The notes beneath the pieces were generated by a model, which did not search any database, was not told where the DNA came from, and saw only the letters and a program-made list of their open reading frames with translations. Positions 1 to 10,281 of a stretch of 64,000 nucleotides of DNA are shown in pieces. A program made the translations under genes and the position numbers. Where the stretch lies: positions 1 to 64,000 of the forward strand of contig MU266355.1 of the NCBI GenBank assembly GCA_021014945.1, written 5' to 3'. Source of the stretch: Leucogyrophana mollusca. Its lineage: Eukaryota; Basidiomycota; Agaricomycetes; Boletales. Each line of letters opens with the position of its first letter. The stretch's first letter is position 1.

Positions 1-236
1 TAGACGAAAGTACGTGGTACTCCGGCGAAAGACGACAAAGTAAGGAGCCTGTACGGATCATCTGCGAGCGTATTAAATATTGTAAGTATAGGAGCTATCG
101 GAAACAAGACATCCGCCCGCAGTCGTGATCCGCACTTCCCGAGGTAAGTCCTTTACCCATTAAACTTGTTAAAATAATTATACCTCGATTCAAGTTTCAA
201 ACCATGGCATTAGGAGTATCAAAAACAGTATCTCCA
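1..236. other. No gene recognised
   Basis: I see no open frame with recognisable motifs here. The stretch lies directly upstream of the point at which similarity to the C3HC zinc-finger gene (6.7-7.5 kb) begins, and has no counterpart upstream of that gene, so it marks the outer border of the partial duplication. Confidence 0.5.
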
Positions 237-652
237 CGACGCTGGTAAGAAGGTAGCTTTAGTGTAGGTAATGCCTCTGACCTTGCCTCTCGGTAGCTAA
301 TCCAGAAACAGCGCATGTCCCTGGTGGAATCACACAAGATTTATGGAAACGGCCTATAGCTTCTATCTATCGTGTCCCTCTACAGTCGCCTGCCGCCATG
401 GCTCGGGATATCACGTCCAATGCTCGAGCACTGGAGCCCGTGTTAGACGGTATTGCTATAAAGCACCCTTTGGTTCATTGTCCCGTGCAAGTTCTGTGTC
501 GTGTGTTTTAGGCAGAGAGAGTACACCGACGGCAGGGTCCTCACGTTCCCCTGTACGAGCTCGTACTCCTCGACTGAGCGAAGTCGGGGTGAGACGAGAT
601 GCTTCATTAGTGCACTGCATCCTGTGTCGAAGGCCGGTCCTGTGGGCGTTCG
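237..652 (+). pseudogene. Truncated, internally deleted copy of the C3HC zinc-finger (NIPA-type) gene
   Basis: This segment matches the full-length gene at about 6759-7546 closely, including intron sequence, starting exactly at an exon/intron border (gacgctg/gtaagaagg). Two internal blocks are missing relative to the intact gene. One is 68 bp (6870-6937 of the full copy), which carries the CPWR-xxx-C zinc ligands and the following splice donor. The other is about 290-300 bp around 7072-7365, covering an intron and the Ser/Pro linker. No start, no N-terminal half and no C-terminal end are present; the match stops at about 652 inside the second Cys motif (LHCILC). A 112-residue open frame survives by chance across the junctions. 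Immediately downstream is LINE-derived sequence. A non-functional fragment is by far the best reading. Confidence 0.85.
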
Positions 653-699
653 CATCCGGACATTTTACACTGATGATATGAACTACACTAGGATTATCG

Positions 700-1710
700 A
701 TGATCGCGTGATGTCAGAGCCTCTTCCACGCTCGTGGCAGTCCTTGCCGGCTCTTTCGCTTTACCGCTGGCTACGAGACATCGTATATCGTCTGCCGCAA
801 CGCCCAGCTCTAACATACACACCAGCGCACACCGGCTCATCTTCCATTCCCGCCTGTTTGAACGCTGTGGTGGATCATTTGGCTACTTCCTCGCAACACT
901 CCAGTATTCCGCCTCCTGATACTCCCTAATTTTTCTCTCGGTGATCGCATTCTGTTTTCCCCTCCCCATAAATTTGTTGAATCCCCCCTTCTTTCTTTTC
1001 TGAATTCTGTCCTCGCCCACCGTGTCGCAGCTGATCCGTCTTTATACCTCGATCAGGTTCTCTCCTCGTCATTTATGATGCTACGCCGCCGCCAGGGTAT
1101 CACTATACTCGTGCGCAATCGGCCTATTCGAGCGTCGTCCAATTGTACGTTCGTCCCAACTGGACACTACGTCTGTTCGCATTCGGCGGTTTGGTGACGT
1201 ATCGCCAATGTCAATTGGGGTGCCGGTGCGAGGAAACGGCGCACCATATTTTCGTTCGTTGCCGTCAATTTTCTGATATTCGCCACGAGTCGACGCAACG
1301 CGTGGCAATGGAGAAGCCGAACTTCTCCATGAAGTCGAAACCACATATCAACGGGGGTCCTCCTCCACGCCAATGGTATATCGCAAAATGTGTTTTCGGC
1401 AACATCCCAGCCTCCCAACAGGGCTGAAACCACACTATTCTGAAACGTCCGCCCTCACATTGCGCGGTGTTTGTTTATTGATAACGGCGACGTTTTGCCT
1501 CGGTCCTCCTCGCGACCAGGGCCATTTCTCTCCTTTATCTTTTGTTTATCTTCATGCTTTTCGTTGCGCTAACGAGGGACTTACTTTATTAGGCACCTAA
1601 GTTACCATGTAATGTAGTTAGCCGCGCGTTCAAAACACTGTTCACTGTTCATAGGGTCAGCTACAGTCTGCACGCAGGTCGTTCATGGGACATGGTCAAG
1701 ACGGAAAGGG
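700..1710 (+). mobile_element. 3' fragment of a non-LTR (LINE-type) retrotransposon
   Basis: Translation in broken frames gives pieces typical of the C-terminal part of fungal LINE ORF2 proteins. There is an RNase-H-like tail with DHLATSSQHS followed by Pro-rich residues (about 860-930). After it comes a Cys/His zinc-knuckle region with RQCQLGCRCEETAHHIFVRC (about 1200-1262), the usual C-x-C-x-E-x-x-x-H-x-x-x-x-C arrangement. Stop codons and frame changes interrupt it (for example around 925-1080 and after 1426), and the reverse transcriptase and endonuclease domains are absent, so it is a dead 5'-truncated copy, as LINE insertions usually are. The 3' limit is uncertain; weak C-terminal-like residues continue to about 1700. 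It begins right where the C3HC pseudogene stops, so the two may have been joined by one rearrangement. Confidence 0.6.
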
Positions 1711-1903
1711 AGCAGTAATCGGCACACCCAACAATCATAAGATGAGGGGAGCATTGGGCGGAGGCGCTACCTAGCTGTCATAAGAATGAAGGTGAATCGC
1801 GATTTTATCAAGTATGATATCTATTTCCATTGCTAGCACAGACGCTCGCGGTCCCGCCAAGCTCTGCTACATCCATCGCTATCCAACGCGGTGCCCAATT
1901 TCT

Positions 1904-3098
1904 CTATATCGTCCTCTATACGACGTTTCAATAGACACGGATTTACTTGTGAACGATAACTCACTTTGACATTGGTCCACTGCACAATCAACGTCTGCAC
2001 TCTACTTTTTAGGGAATCACGACAAATTGGACACTGTGTACGGCTTTCTATCGTACCAAAGATGGTCTCAATAGTGACTGTGGAGAGATCTGCCATTCGG
2101 CTTGTCAGACGTACCCCTTATACGTGGAGACTCTGAGGTGCTAACCTACTCTGGAGTCCCAGATTAAATACGCCACTGTCAGAGCCCAGGCCCTCGCCAC
2201 ATTGCCCTGATCCGCAGAAGTACAGGTTGGAGTGGCCGAGTGAGGACTTGGGGGCGGCATAAGAAGGCCTTTGAGGGCCTCTATGCGCTCAGAATGCAGT
2301 AAAAACAGGCGCTTCAAATACCGAGAGCCGATCTGCTCTGCCAATTTGTCCGTGATGGAAGACAGATTGAAGGACAGCAGGTGGGAGGATGTGGCAACGG
2401 CAAGCTCGTGCAAATCGTGTTGGGCGGCAAGGGCGTAGGTTTCTATTGGGCGATGGGGAGCGTGGGCAAGAATGAGGGCACCGAGAGGGCTTGACAGAGT
2501 GACGAACTTGCTGATGGAGAGCTCATTGGGAGGCAAAGCTGCCACGGCGGTAGAAAGGGCCTCGAACGACGGGGCGTAACGTGCTATTGACTGACCGTAT
2601 ATTGAATGGAGGATGATATTTAGGATCGTCGAAGACTCTGGGATGCTAATCACGGGTTCCACGATTCCACTTGACGATGGCGGTAAAGAAGGAAATGATA
2701 TGCGGAAGGCTCTTATTGACGCCGCCTGCAATACCGAGCGATGGACATGGAAGGACACCGAGTCCGAGGATAACAGGATCAGATCCGATGGGTGGAAAGA
2801 ATCTGGGGTCCCAGGCGGAAACGCAGTTGAAATCAAAAAGGAGGGGCTTTGGACCGGTTGAGGTGGGGATGTGGATGATGCAAAGGAAGACGAGCTGTAC
2901 ACCTGCATCATCGCCGTAAGCATGATTTCTGCTCAGGTCGATTGAACAGCATACGGGTAGAACAGGAAGCGACGAGGATGTGGCAGGAAGTGCGGGCGAG
3001 GGCGGAGTGTGTGCGTGCATGATGTTTTCCGGCTGGTGTAGATTCACAAATCCAGAGAAGAAAGGGATAAGATCAGCCCAGTCACCGTGAGTCTCCAT
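1904..3098 (-). CDS. BTB/POZ domain protein with C-terminal Cys-rich tail
   Basis: The model has four exons: 3098-2955, 2902-2146, 2089-1965 and 1915-1904. It encodes 345 residues. The BTB fold starts at FHPSDLILLSSDSVSFHVHR, the usual beta-strand plus 'fH.HR.vL' signature for proteins presented as substrate adaptors, and is followed by an alpha-helical region. The last exons give WDSRVDLSTVTIE, then TQCPICRDSLKSR (two Cys pairs) and WTNVKRTI-stop, an ending shared by a common agaricomycete BTB family. Splicing at 2145/2090 (GT-AG, phase 1) and 1964/1916 (phase 0) restores that ending exactly. The first exon is less certain: an alternative ATG at 2923 opens the main exon if the 52-nt first intron is not real. 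The family is expanded and of unknown role; function beyond BTB-mediated assembly is inference. Confidence 0.75.
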
Positions 3099-4951
3099 AT
3101 CGCGGCACGGGGGATGGTCTAGATAGCGGGGTGCGTATCGCGTTCAACGGCCAAGGTTCTAAGTGCTGAAAGGTTCGCTGAGGTATCAAAGTATGTGACG
3201 AGGATTGTTTTGGCGGGACAGGCTATATACACTCTCGATGAAATTCACTAAAAGCGGTGCGTGAAGTGAAAGTTGATGTGTTCGGGCTGCGACGATCCTT
3301 TTATTTGGAATACTTGATCCACCCGTGGTTGACTCGTGTCCCATGAAACACCCGTCATAGTCGGGCTGCTCGCGTAACAGCCAGGAAACTTTGTCAAACA
3401 ACATCCTCCTAACAAGTAAGCTCCTTACCAACTAGAAAGCTCCGCCCCCCTGCACGACGGCTCATTTGGGCTGGGCGACTGACACTGGGAAAGACTGTTG
3501 TTGGTGTCGGAGGTCTGTACAGATGCCGCTTTATGAAATGTAGGGCTCGATCATGGTGATTGGGATGGTTTTTGCTGTGTCACAAAGGTATGACACGGTT
3601 GGATTGGGACCAGAGGCGAAGGCAATCTTTGGGGTGGGGATCTGGGCCATGAAAGGTGGCGAACAAGATAAGCAGGTAAGATAACGCTCTTCTGAACAGT
3701 CTTACGCCGGCGATCGATCCTATTCGGTCCTTCGGAAAGCGGGGACGGGTTAAAGACGAGTCGACCTCGTAGAATGATTTCGTCAGTTCCGTGGCGCGGC
3801 CGCATGAAGCCCGATCTCGCCCCGCGGCTGTTCAACGAGGTTACCAACGGACTGCGGCTGGTACTGGAAGCGGACAACAATTCAAGAACTGGAGGCGGGC
3901 CGGACGATATCGGCCACGAGAAAAAGTCCCGATGCTGAGGACACCAGTGTGCGAATGCTGAGTTCAATCCACCTGTGACGAATCAGAGGGAAAAGCCTGC
4001 TGGAGAACGGCACTGCCATGATCGCGATAAAATTCCTATCTGCACGGGCCAGGAAAACAAGAAAGGCGAGCAAAATAAATAGAAGCCAATGGCACCTGCT
4101 CGAGGGCTTGCACGAGGCAGTGAAGGAAGCTTAAGGGAGGATAATGTCGCCCAAATGCTGACACCTGGGTAACGTGCGACCGAACCTTATGCCGCGCAAC
4201 TTGTTGCAATTGGATTTGGATAACTCCGGCCTTGGTTTGTGACAGCAACCATGCAAAAGGTGGGTGACTTGGGTCCAGCGATGATCCAGGAGGATGCACT
4301 GAATAAGAGTACAACTTTGCAGGCCCCATTTAACAGAGCCAGTGACAGGTGCACATGGCAACGCGGTCCTTGAAGCGGCTGCTCTGGTGCGGTACTGAAT
4401 TCGCGAGCGTTGAGTTTGGACGTGTGGAGTGGTACTAACCGCTTGATGCAGGCGATTTTGTAACCCCTCACTGGCCGATCAGACAGCGGACACAACCCCC
4501 ATGTTTCCGAAATTTTGCCAACGGTAAGTTAGCAGCAAGAGAGTTCTGACTTCTTTCTGGTCAATAAATGGTCCAGGCCATCTTGCAAGCTGAAATTTTT
4601 ACAAACCAACATGAGTTCATCTCTTCGTCCTCTAAACTCTCCCACATCTGCGGAGCATCCCCCATCAAGTTCCATCGATGAACATAAGGTTCGTCTCCCT
4701 TGCAACGTATCGAGAAGGGATTGGGCGGCAATATCCCAGCCCTTACAAGTCTGGGTGATTTGCCACTGCCATTAACGTCAGCCGCTCGGCCGCTCGGCGG
4801 GCAAGATCCCAGCCCTCGACGATATATTACATTGAGGCGATGGTCATGAGGTAAGCAAATTCTTACTAGCGCCGAGATTATCACGCGTTGTGCTGTCTGG
4901 ATAACCGCCTGTGAGATCTTGGTGGGCACCCGGGCCCACGTATTCGATCGC
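3099..4951. other. Intergenic, 1.85 kb; no gene I can support
   Basis: Several open frames of 80-140 codons exist on the minus strand (3551-3967, 4187-4495, 4561-4929), but none has recognisable motifs or convincing splice partners. A plus-strand stretch from an ATG near 4610 reads as a Ser/Pro-rich N-terminus (MSSSLRPLNSP...), and continues in a different frame after about 4688 as LQRIEKGLGGNIPALTSL. It might be a frame-shifted relic. A short direct repeat (ccgctcgg twice) lies near 4783-4798. Confidence 0.4.
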
Positions 4952-5780
4952 TCACCTTGTTGTCAAGTAGCGCAATTCTACTTCTTCGAACACTTCCACC
5001 ACTTTTACGACGGCAAAACCGAGCCGTTCGAACAGCGATATGCTCGGAGCATTCGACTGAGCTATACGCACAACCAAGCAGGTTGGCTTTATAGGCAGCG
5101 GACTCGGCGGAGGCGGGTTGTCTTCAGGAGACTCAAAATGGCCAAATTCATCGGAAGAGGCCGTCACGTATGACAACATGAGCCGGAGTGCCTCGTACGC
5201 AAAGCCTCGGCGGCGGTATACCGGGTCTGGACAGATTTAGGGCTAACGGATTGATGAGACTGCAGCTGAAAGGTATGCTTACCTGCTATCATGATCTCCG
5301 CCTCTGCCTCAAAGTCTTCATCGCCAGGATTTCCTTTCAGGAAAAGGTTCACGTCTCCAGCCATCGGAAGAGAAGAGACGTCGTGGTCAGCCGCGCGGGC
5401 CAGGATAATGAATGTAAGTTCTGCGGAGATGATTCCTTTATCAACAGAGGTCCTTTACCACCCCAGCGGATTATTTACTGTCTGGGTCCTCTCGCCATTT
5501 TTCTAAGAGAACGGGTGACCTGTGTCAAGATGAACGGTCTTACGAAGTGATCGATCTGGCTAACGCACTCTGCATTTCATACTCTTCATCCAAGGTGAGC
5601 GGGTCGCTTGCTGTGAGCTCCCGTAAGAGAGGATTGGACATCCACTGATGATATCTCTAACGAACGAAAGGTCAGCCAAGTGGTAGCGGTGGGTACCTTG
5701 AGAGCGATTACCTCTACATGCTCCGCTCTGTATGGAACCAAAACGACCTTTTTACCGACAAGAACTGCATCGCAGATCAT
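4952..5780 (-). CDS. NAT9: NAT9-type GNAT N-acetyltransferase
   Basis: Five exons (5780-5712, 5656-5569, 5502-5479, 5420-5283, 5226-4952) join cleanly to 197 residues, close to the roughly 200 of animal NAT9. The N-terminus VLVGKKVVLVPYRAEHVE and the following RYHQWM...ELTASDPLTLDEEYEMQ are the NAT9 signature. EDPDKLTFIILAR and GDVNLFL form the central strands. VYRRRGFAYEAL is the acetyl-CoA binding motif A (R/Q-x-x-G-x-G/A), and ISLFERLGF is motif B. The family acetylates N-terminal amino groups; animal NAT9 has been linked to microtubule stability. Substrate in fungi is not known to me. The short 24-nt third exon is required to keep the frame. The start at 5780 is the only ATG giving the normal N-terminus. 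It is divergently transcribed from the C3HC zinc-finger gene. Confidence 0.9.
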
Positions 5781-6155
5781 GGGGAAGTGTGAGTCAAGGA
5801 ATATGTGGGGTGAAGCCTGAGCAAATGACACCAACTGCAAGCGTGGTCCCGCCCCCACAAACTAGTACAGCATCATTCATGGCCGACCTTCCTTTTTTGG
5901 GAGAGACTTTTGCCTGGGCGTCTAATCTGCTTACCAAGACTTTCCCATCACCAAGTCCGGGCTGATGGCGTGTGGCGCAGAGCTCTCAATCCATGTCTTT
6001 AGCCATGACCTCGACCATCGAAATGCTGCCTCGAATGGCAGCCCCAGCGACCGAAGAGCAGATATCTAGTCTCGAACGCAGTACCTCCACGACGTCTATG
6101 ACCTCAATTCGGGCGACCAAGGTCCGTCTTTACAGCTCAAGCACTTACTTTCGTA

Positions 6156-8043
6156 TTGACACCCTCTAAGCGGAAACTCGACGATGCAATACAATGCCTC
6201 GACGAAGCTGTAGCTCCACCTTCAGCCGGGCACCACACAGAGCAACCCCGGCCGGCAAAGCGACCCCACCTCACCCGCTCCATTTACTCCACGCTTGCAA
6301 AGTACGGTATAAAGTCGAAAGAGTCCAAGTCGTCCGAGTCAGTCCGGTTCAGCACTTCCACTATCACGGGCTGTCTAAACTCGTTGTTCCTCTGTCGTGT
6401 GATATTCCAGGGGTGCTACAGAAGGTATTAGACATGACATCTCGAAGACGGCGCCTCACCTCGCTGCTATCCTTGCGCGCACCTCCTCGCGTACGAAGAA
6501 GGCCTTTCCTCTCAAACAGCCTGGCTACTCATCCTCAGCTCCGCCTGCGCATTCTGCATCGGATTACCGTCCGTCGTCCACACAGTCATTCCTGTCCCGG
6601 CTCTCTACCTACAAGCTGTCAACCTACGCCAACAAGCCCCCTGCTATTGATGCTGTGGCCGCCGCCAAGTGCGGTTGGATAAATGACGGCAAGGATAGGC
6701 TCGTGTGTGGTATTTGTGGCGTTTCCTGGGTCTTAGCTGGAAGGGACGGTATGAACCGAGACGCTGGTAAGAAGGTAGGTTTAGTGTAGGTAATGCCTCT
6801 GACCTTTCCTTTCTGTAGCCAATACGTTGGTCGAGAAACAGCGCGTGTCCCTGGTGGAATCACACAAGACCGGATGCCCCTGGCGAACGAAGCAATGCGA
6901 TCGTAAGGTTCTTTTTTACTGATTTGGCGATTTATCGTTTATGGAAACGGCCTATAGCTTCTATATATCGTGTCCCTCTACAGTCGCCCGCCGCCATGGC
7001 CCGGGACATCACGTCCAATGCTCGGGCACTGGAGCCCGTTTTAGACGGTATTGCCATAAAGCACCCTTTGGTACGAGTTTCTAATACCCAAGCATTCGCC
7101 AACGTAACTCATATATATTCCCCCCAGTCAACTTCTCAACTAGCATCCCTACGCTCCACGCTCTCTGCTGTGTCTACCAGCTCACTTCCTGAGGACGATT
7201 CTTCAATGCAGACCGATCGATCGAATACACCACCGACTGAGCCCTCGGACACAGCGATTCTGACAGCCCTTTTCGGCTGGGCGCTAGCACCACCACAACC
7301 AGAGCGACCTAGAGCCTCGTCTCTGGTGCGCGCGAGCTCTATTGCCCCCTCGGTTCCTGCGACTCCATCGCTGTCCCGTGCAAGTTCTGTGTCGCGCGTT
7401 TTTGGCAGAGAGAGTACACCGACAGCAGGGTCCTCGCGTTCACCTATACGAGCTCGTACTCCTCGACTGAGCGAAGTCGGAGTGAGACGAGATACTTCAT
7501 TATTGCACTGTATCCTCTGCCAAAGGCGGGTGGGCCTGTGGGCGTTCACGTCCTCGGCGCAGCAGTCCACGCCTACACCCCATGGCGAGGCACCTCCACC
7601 GCTGCCACAGAGACAATTCGACCTCCTCAAGGAGCATCGCTCGTACTGTCCATACGTCGTGCGTTCAACTGTGCTACCCTCTTTCCCGGTACCTCCACCT
7701 TCTACGCCATCACACGTCCGGTCGACGTCATCGACAAGTCAGTTAGGCAGCGCTAACGGCGCACTGGAAGGGTGGCGGGCGGTATTGGCTGTTGTGCTGC
7801 GGCATGGTCTGGGTCAGCGGCAGCGGGCGACCTTGTCGAGAACTTTGTCTGAACTTTCTGGAAATCCAGTGGCCACTGGCGAAGGCCTGGATGACTTAGA
7901 AGGCGTAGAGGCGATGGTCGCTGGGGTTAAGAGTCGAGGGGTGAGTGGTTCCATTGGGCGTATTCGATGCCTAGGTTTGCTAATACTGATATTCTTCTCA
8001 GGGCAGGGAGTTGCTGAAGTATGTCAAGGGACTTTTAGGTTGA
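6156..8043 (+). CDS. C3HC-type zinc finger protein (NIPA/Rsm1 family)
   Basis: The N-terminus reads TPSKRKLDDAIQCLDEA and STLAKYGIKSK, typical of fungal NIPA-like proteins. A long exon (about 6440-6760) ends in KCGWINDGKDRLVCGICGVS, and the next supplies H-K-T-G-C-P-W-R-x3-C, together making the C3HC finger. Exon borders near 6767/6817, 6906/6959 and 7073/7129 are canonical. A second Cys/His motif follows: LHCILCQRRVGLWAF ... HRSYCPYV. The last intron (about 7940-8001) leads to GRELLKYVKGLLG and a TGA at 8041-8043. NIPA is an F-box-associated SCF component in animals and Rsm1 acts in mRNA export in yeast; which applies here is unknown. The odd point is the start: the frame is open from 6102 but holds no ATG before TTG at 6156, so the first exon is either further upstream or the start has been lost. 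The intron joining about 6330-6420 was not resolved. Confidence 0.8.
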
Positions 8044-8615
8044 TTCGAGCTTTGCAAAACACGGAGAATCTTAACTATTTTTTCACACATATCGCTCGAT
8101 GATCCGCTGTACTGAGGGCTGTCTTCAGTCATTACAAAAGACCACTATTGCCGCATGGAGGCGTGACACCAGGCACACTGTGGACAAGACGCCCAGCTCT
8201 TCCTGTTCTCACAGAGTGGCACCTGAGCTTCTTGGTCATGCTGAGATATGATCGCCGAGTTGTGCCCGTTGAAACACCATATCCTTCTCATCTTCGAGGT
8301 GAAGAAGATTACCAACTACAGCTCAGCTATGACCGCTCAAATCCAACGTTCTATCAGATAATGAGGACATTCGTATTACTAGCTTACTGCCTTAGAACAG
8401 TTTGAAGGCAGCCGCATTATCAGAAGTAGATTACTAGTTTCAGCGGCCAGCCTGTGCATGACACCTATATGATGACCCGATGTGGCGTGTCTAAGTTGCC
8501 CTAATAGTGATTGCCAACACCGCCTGGGCGGCAGAGACTCGTTCATCGTCGCATCTTTCTACCATTCAGCGAGCAAACCGGAAAGGCTCAGTTGTACATA
8601 CATCCATTACCTGCG
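8044..8615. other. Intergenic; nothing recognised
   Basis: This 572-bp stretch lies between two plus-strand genes. It presumably carries the 3' UTR of the zinc-finger gene and the promoter of the Bsd2-type gene. No motif-bearing frame, repeat or RNA gene was seen. Confidence 0.5.
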
Positions 8616-10032
8616 ATGCCTGCCCGGTACGCTCCTCTTCCAAATCGGCACAGCACACAAGACACAGAGCTAGACGAGGCATTCGAAGAATCCGACAACG
8701 AAGACGACGAGCAGCGCCAGCTCGAATCTACGCCGCTGACGCAGTCGTACGAGGGTCACTCGGATACACCAAAGAGCGCACCAGCAGGTGTTATTCCAGG
8801 AACATACGATTTTGAGAGAGATTATGACTATGACCGCCCACCTCCCGGCTCACCTCCAAGTCTCACAGCCGTAGCTGTGCCCAATGACATTGGGAACTCG
8901 AATGGACAGCTTCCAAGCTCGCCGCTTGGGACGACTGTTCCCCGCCCTTCCTTCTTCCGCAGGGCAGTGGGGGCTGTAGGGGCTATCCTGCCAACGCATT
9001 ACGCCCGCATACCTACGAGCGAACCGGGTCGCTCCAACGTTAGGGGTGGGGGAATAGAGAACGATGGAGTCTTTGCTAACGTCATGGCGAAGCCAACGAG
9101 GCCTGTCCAAGTGCGCACTGAGGATGGAAGCCTATACATGGTTCCCGAAGAGACTCAGAGCACTGCTCCACCTGTAAGACTTGGCCCGCAATCTCCTCAT
9201 ACAGTTAGAAGCTGACAATTCTCCCCTCATTGTCGCTAGTCTTACGCAGCTGCTCAGGCTGATGCGGTCCCACCTTACTGGGAGACCACAGTCCACGCTC
9301 CTTCAGGTCTAGACTCCGACTCCGGGATGATCATCGAAGATCTTCCCTCTGGCTCCATCCTCGCATTCATCGCCAACCTCTTCACCTCCTTCTTTTTCCA
9401 GTTCATCGGCTTCTTACTCACATACCTCTTGCACACGACACACGCTGCGAAATACGGCTCGCGCGCAGGCCTTGGTCTCACTCTTATCCAGTACGGATTT
9501 TACTCCCGTGCGTCCATCGACGAGGCTGGCAATGCCATAGGGGGTGATCAACCTCTCGGGTGGCCCTCTGAAGACCCACCCTTGATGTCGACCTCGCCGA
9601 CCGCACCTGTCCCTCAGGACAACGCAGCGCTCAACATTACCTCTCGCGAGTGGCTTTCATTCTTGCTCATGACGCTAGGTATGTCGTGCTGCTTGTCGCA
9701 GCCCGCAGATTCTTCGATTGAATGTATCCTACGCAGGCTGGTTCCTCCTCTTATCCTCTCTGATCGGCTTCTGGCGTGTTAAGCATTGGGAATCTGCCAT
9801 CCGCGCATCGCACGCTCGCGGGCCGCCCACCCCCGAAGAGATCGAGCACGACATCTTGATTCGGCGAAACATCGAGCAGGTGTTTGGGATACGCGACGAG
9901 GGGGGGCCGGCGGCTGCTCCACCACCGCCAAGCAGAGGGAGGAGTCATGCAACGGCGATCGTTATACCTGGGCAGCGGGAACTGGAAGAAGCACGACTGA
10001 CAGAAGATCTGCGCGCTGCGGGGCTGTTGTGA
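8616..10032 (+). CDS. BSD2: Bsd2/NDFIP-family membrane adaptor for Rsp5-type ubiquitin ligase
   Basis: Three exons (8616-9173, 9240-9678, 9737-10032) give 430 residues with both introns keeping frame. The N-terminal half is acidic and Pro/Ser-rich with APLP and PPPGSPP. PPYW occurs within SYAAAQADAVPPYWETTV, a PPxY-type element that binds WW domains of HECT ubiquitin ligases. Three hydrophobic helices follow (SILAFIANLFTSFFFQFIGF; a segment around AGLGLTLIQYGF; WLSFLLMTLGWFLLLSSLIG), matching the three-span topology of Bsd2 and NDFIP proteins. A charged cytosolic tail ends the protein. The family sits in Golgi/endosome membranes and recruits Rsp5 to sort metal transporters and misfolded cargo to the vacuole. 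The ATG at 8616 gives the usual MPARYAPLP opening. Loss of the PPxY motif would argue against adaptor function, but it is present. Confidence 0.9.
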
Positions 10033-10281
10033 ACTGACTGGAGTCTGTTGGGCTGTATACATACTGCACGGGTAAGAAGCATTTGTGTTCATCGGTTGCT
10101 TTCGTTTGGAGGACAACTACCAGAAAATACCTCGTTCTTTTACTCGTCTCCGCTCTATCTATTTTATTCCTTCATTCGTATCATACTGAGCACAATCTAT
10201 CCGCTGCTTGTACCCTTCAAGATGGCATACATTAGGTCATATAGTTTCTATGAGCTTGTGGCTCCGGATCCTAAGGACAAT

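Noticed and set aside
4561..4929. 122-codon minus-strand frame
   Set aside because: No motifs, and its composition looks like the reverse of the plus-strand protein-like stretch.
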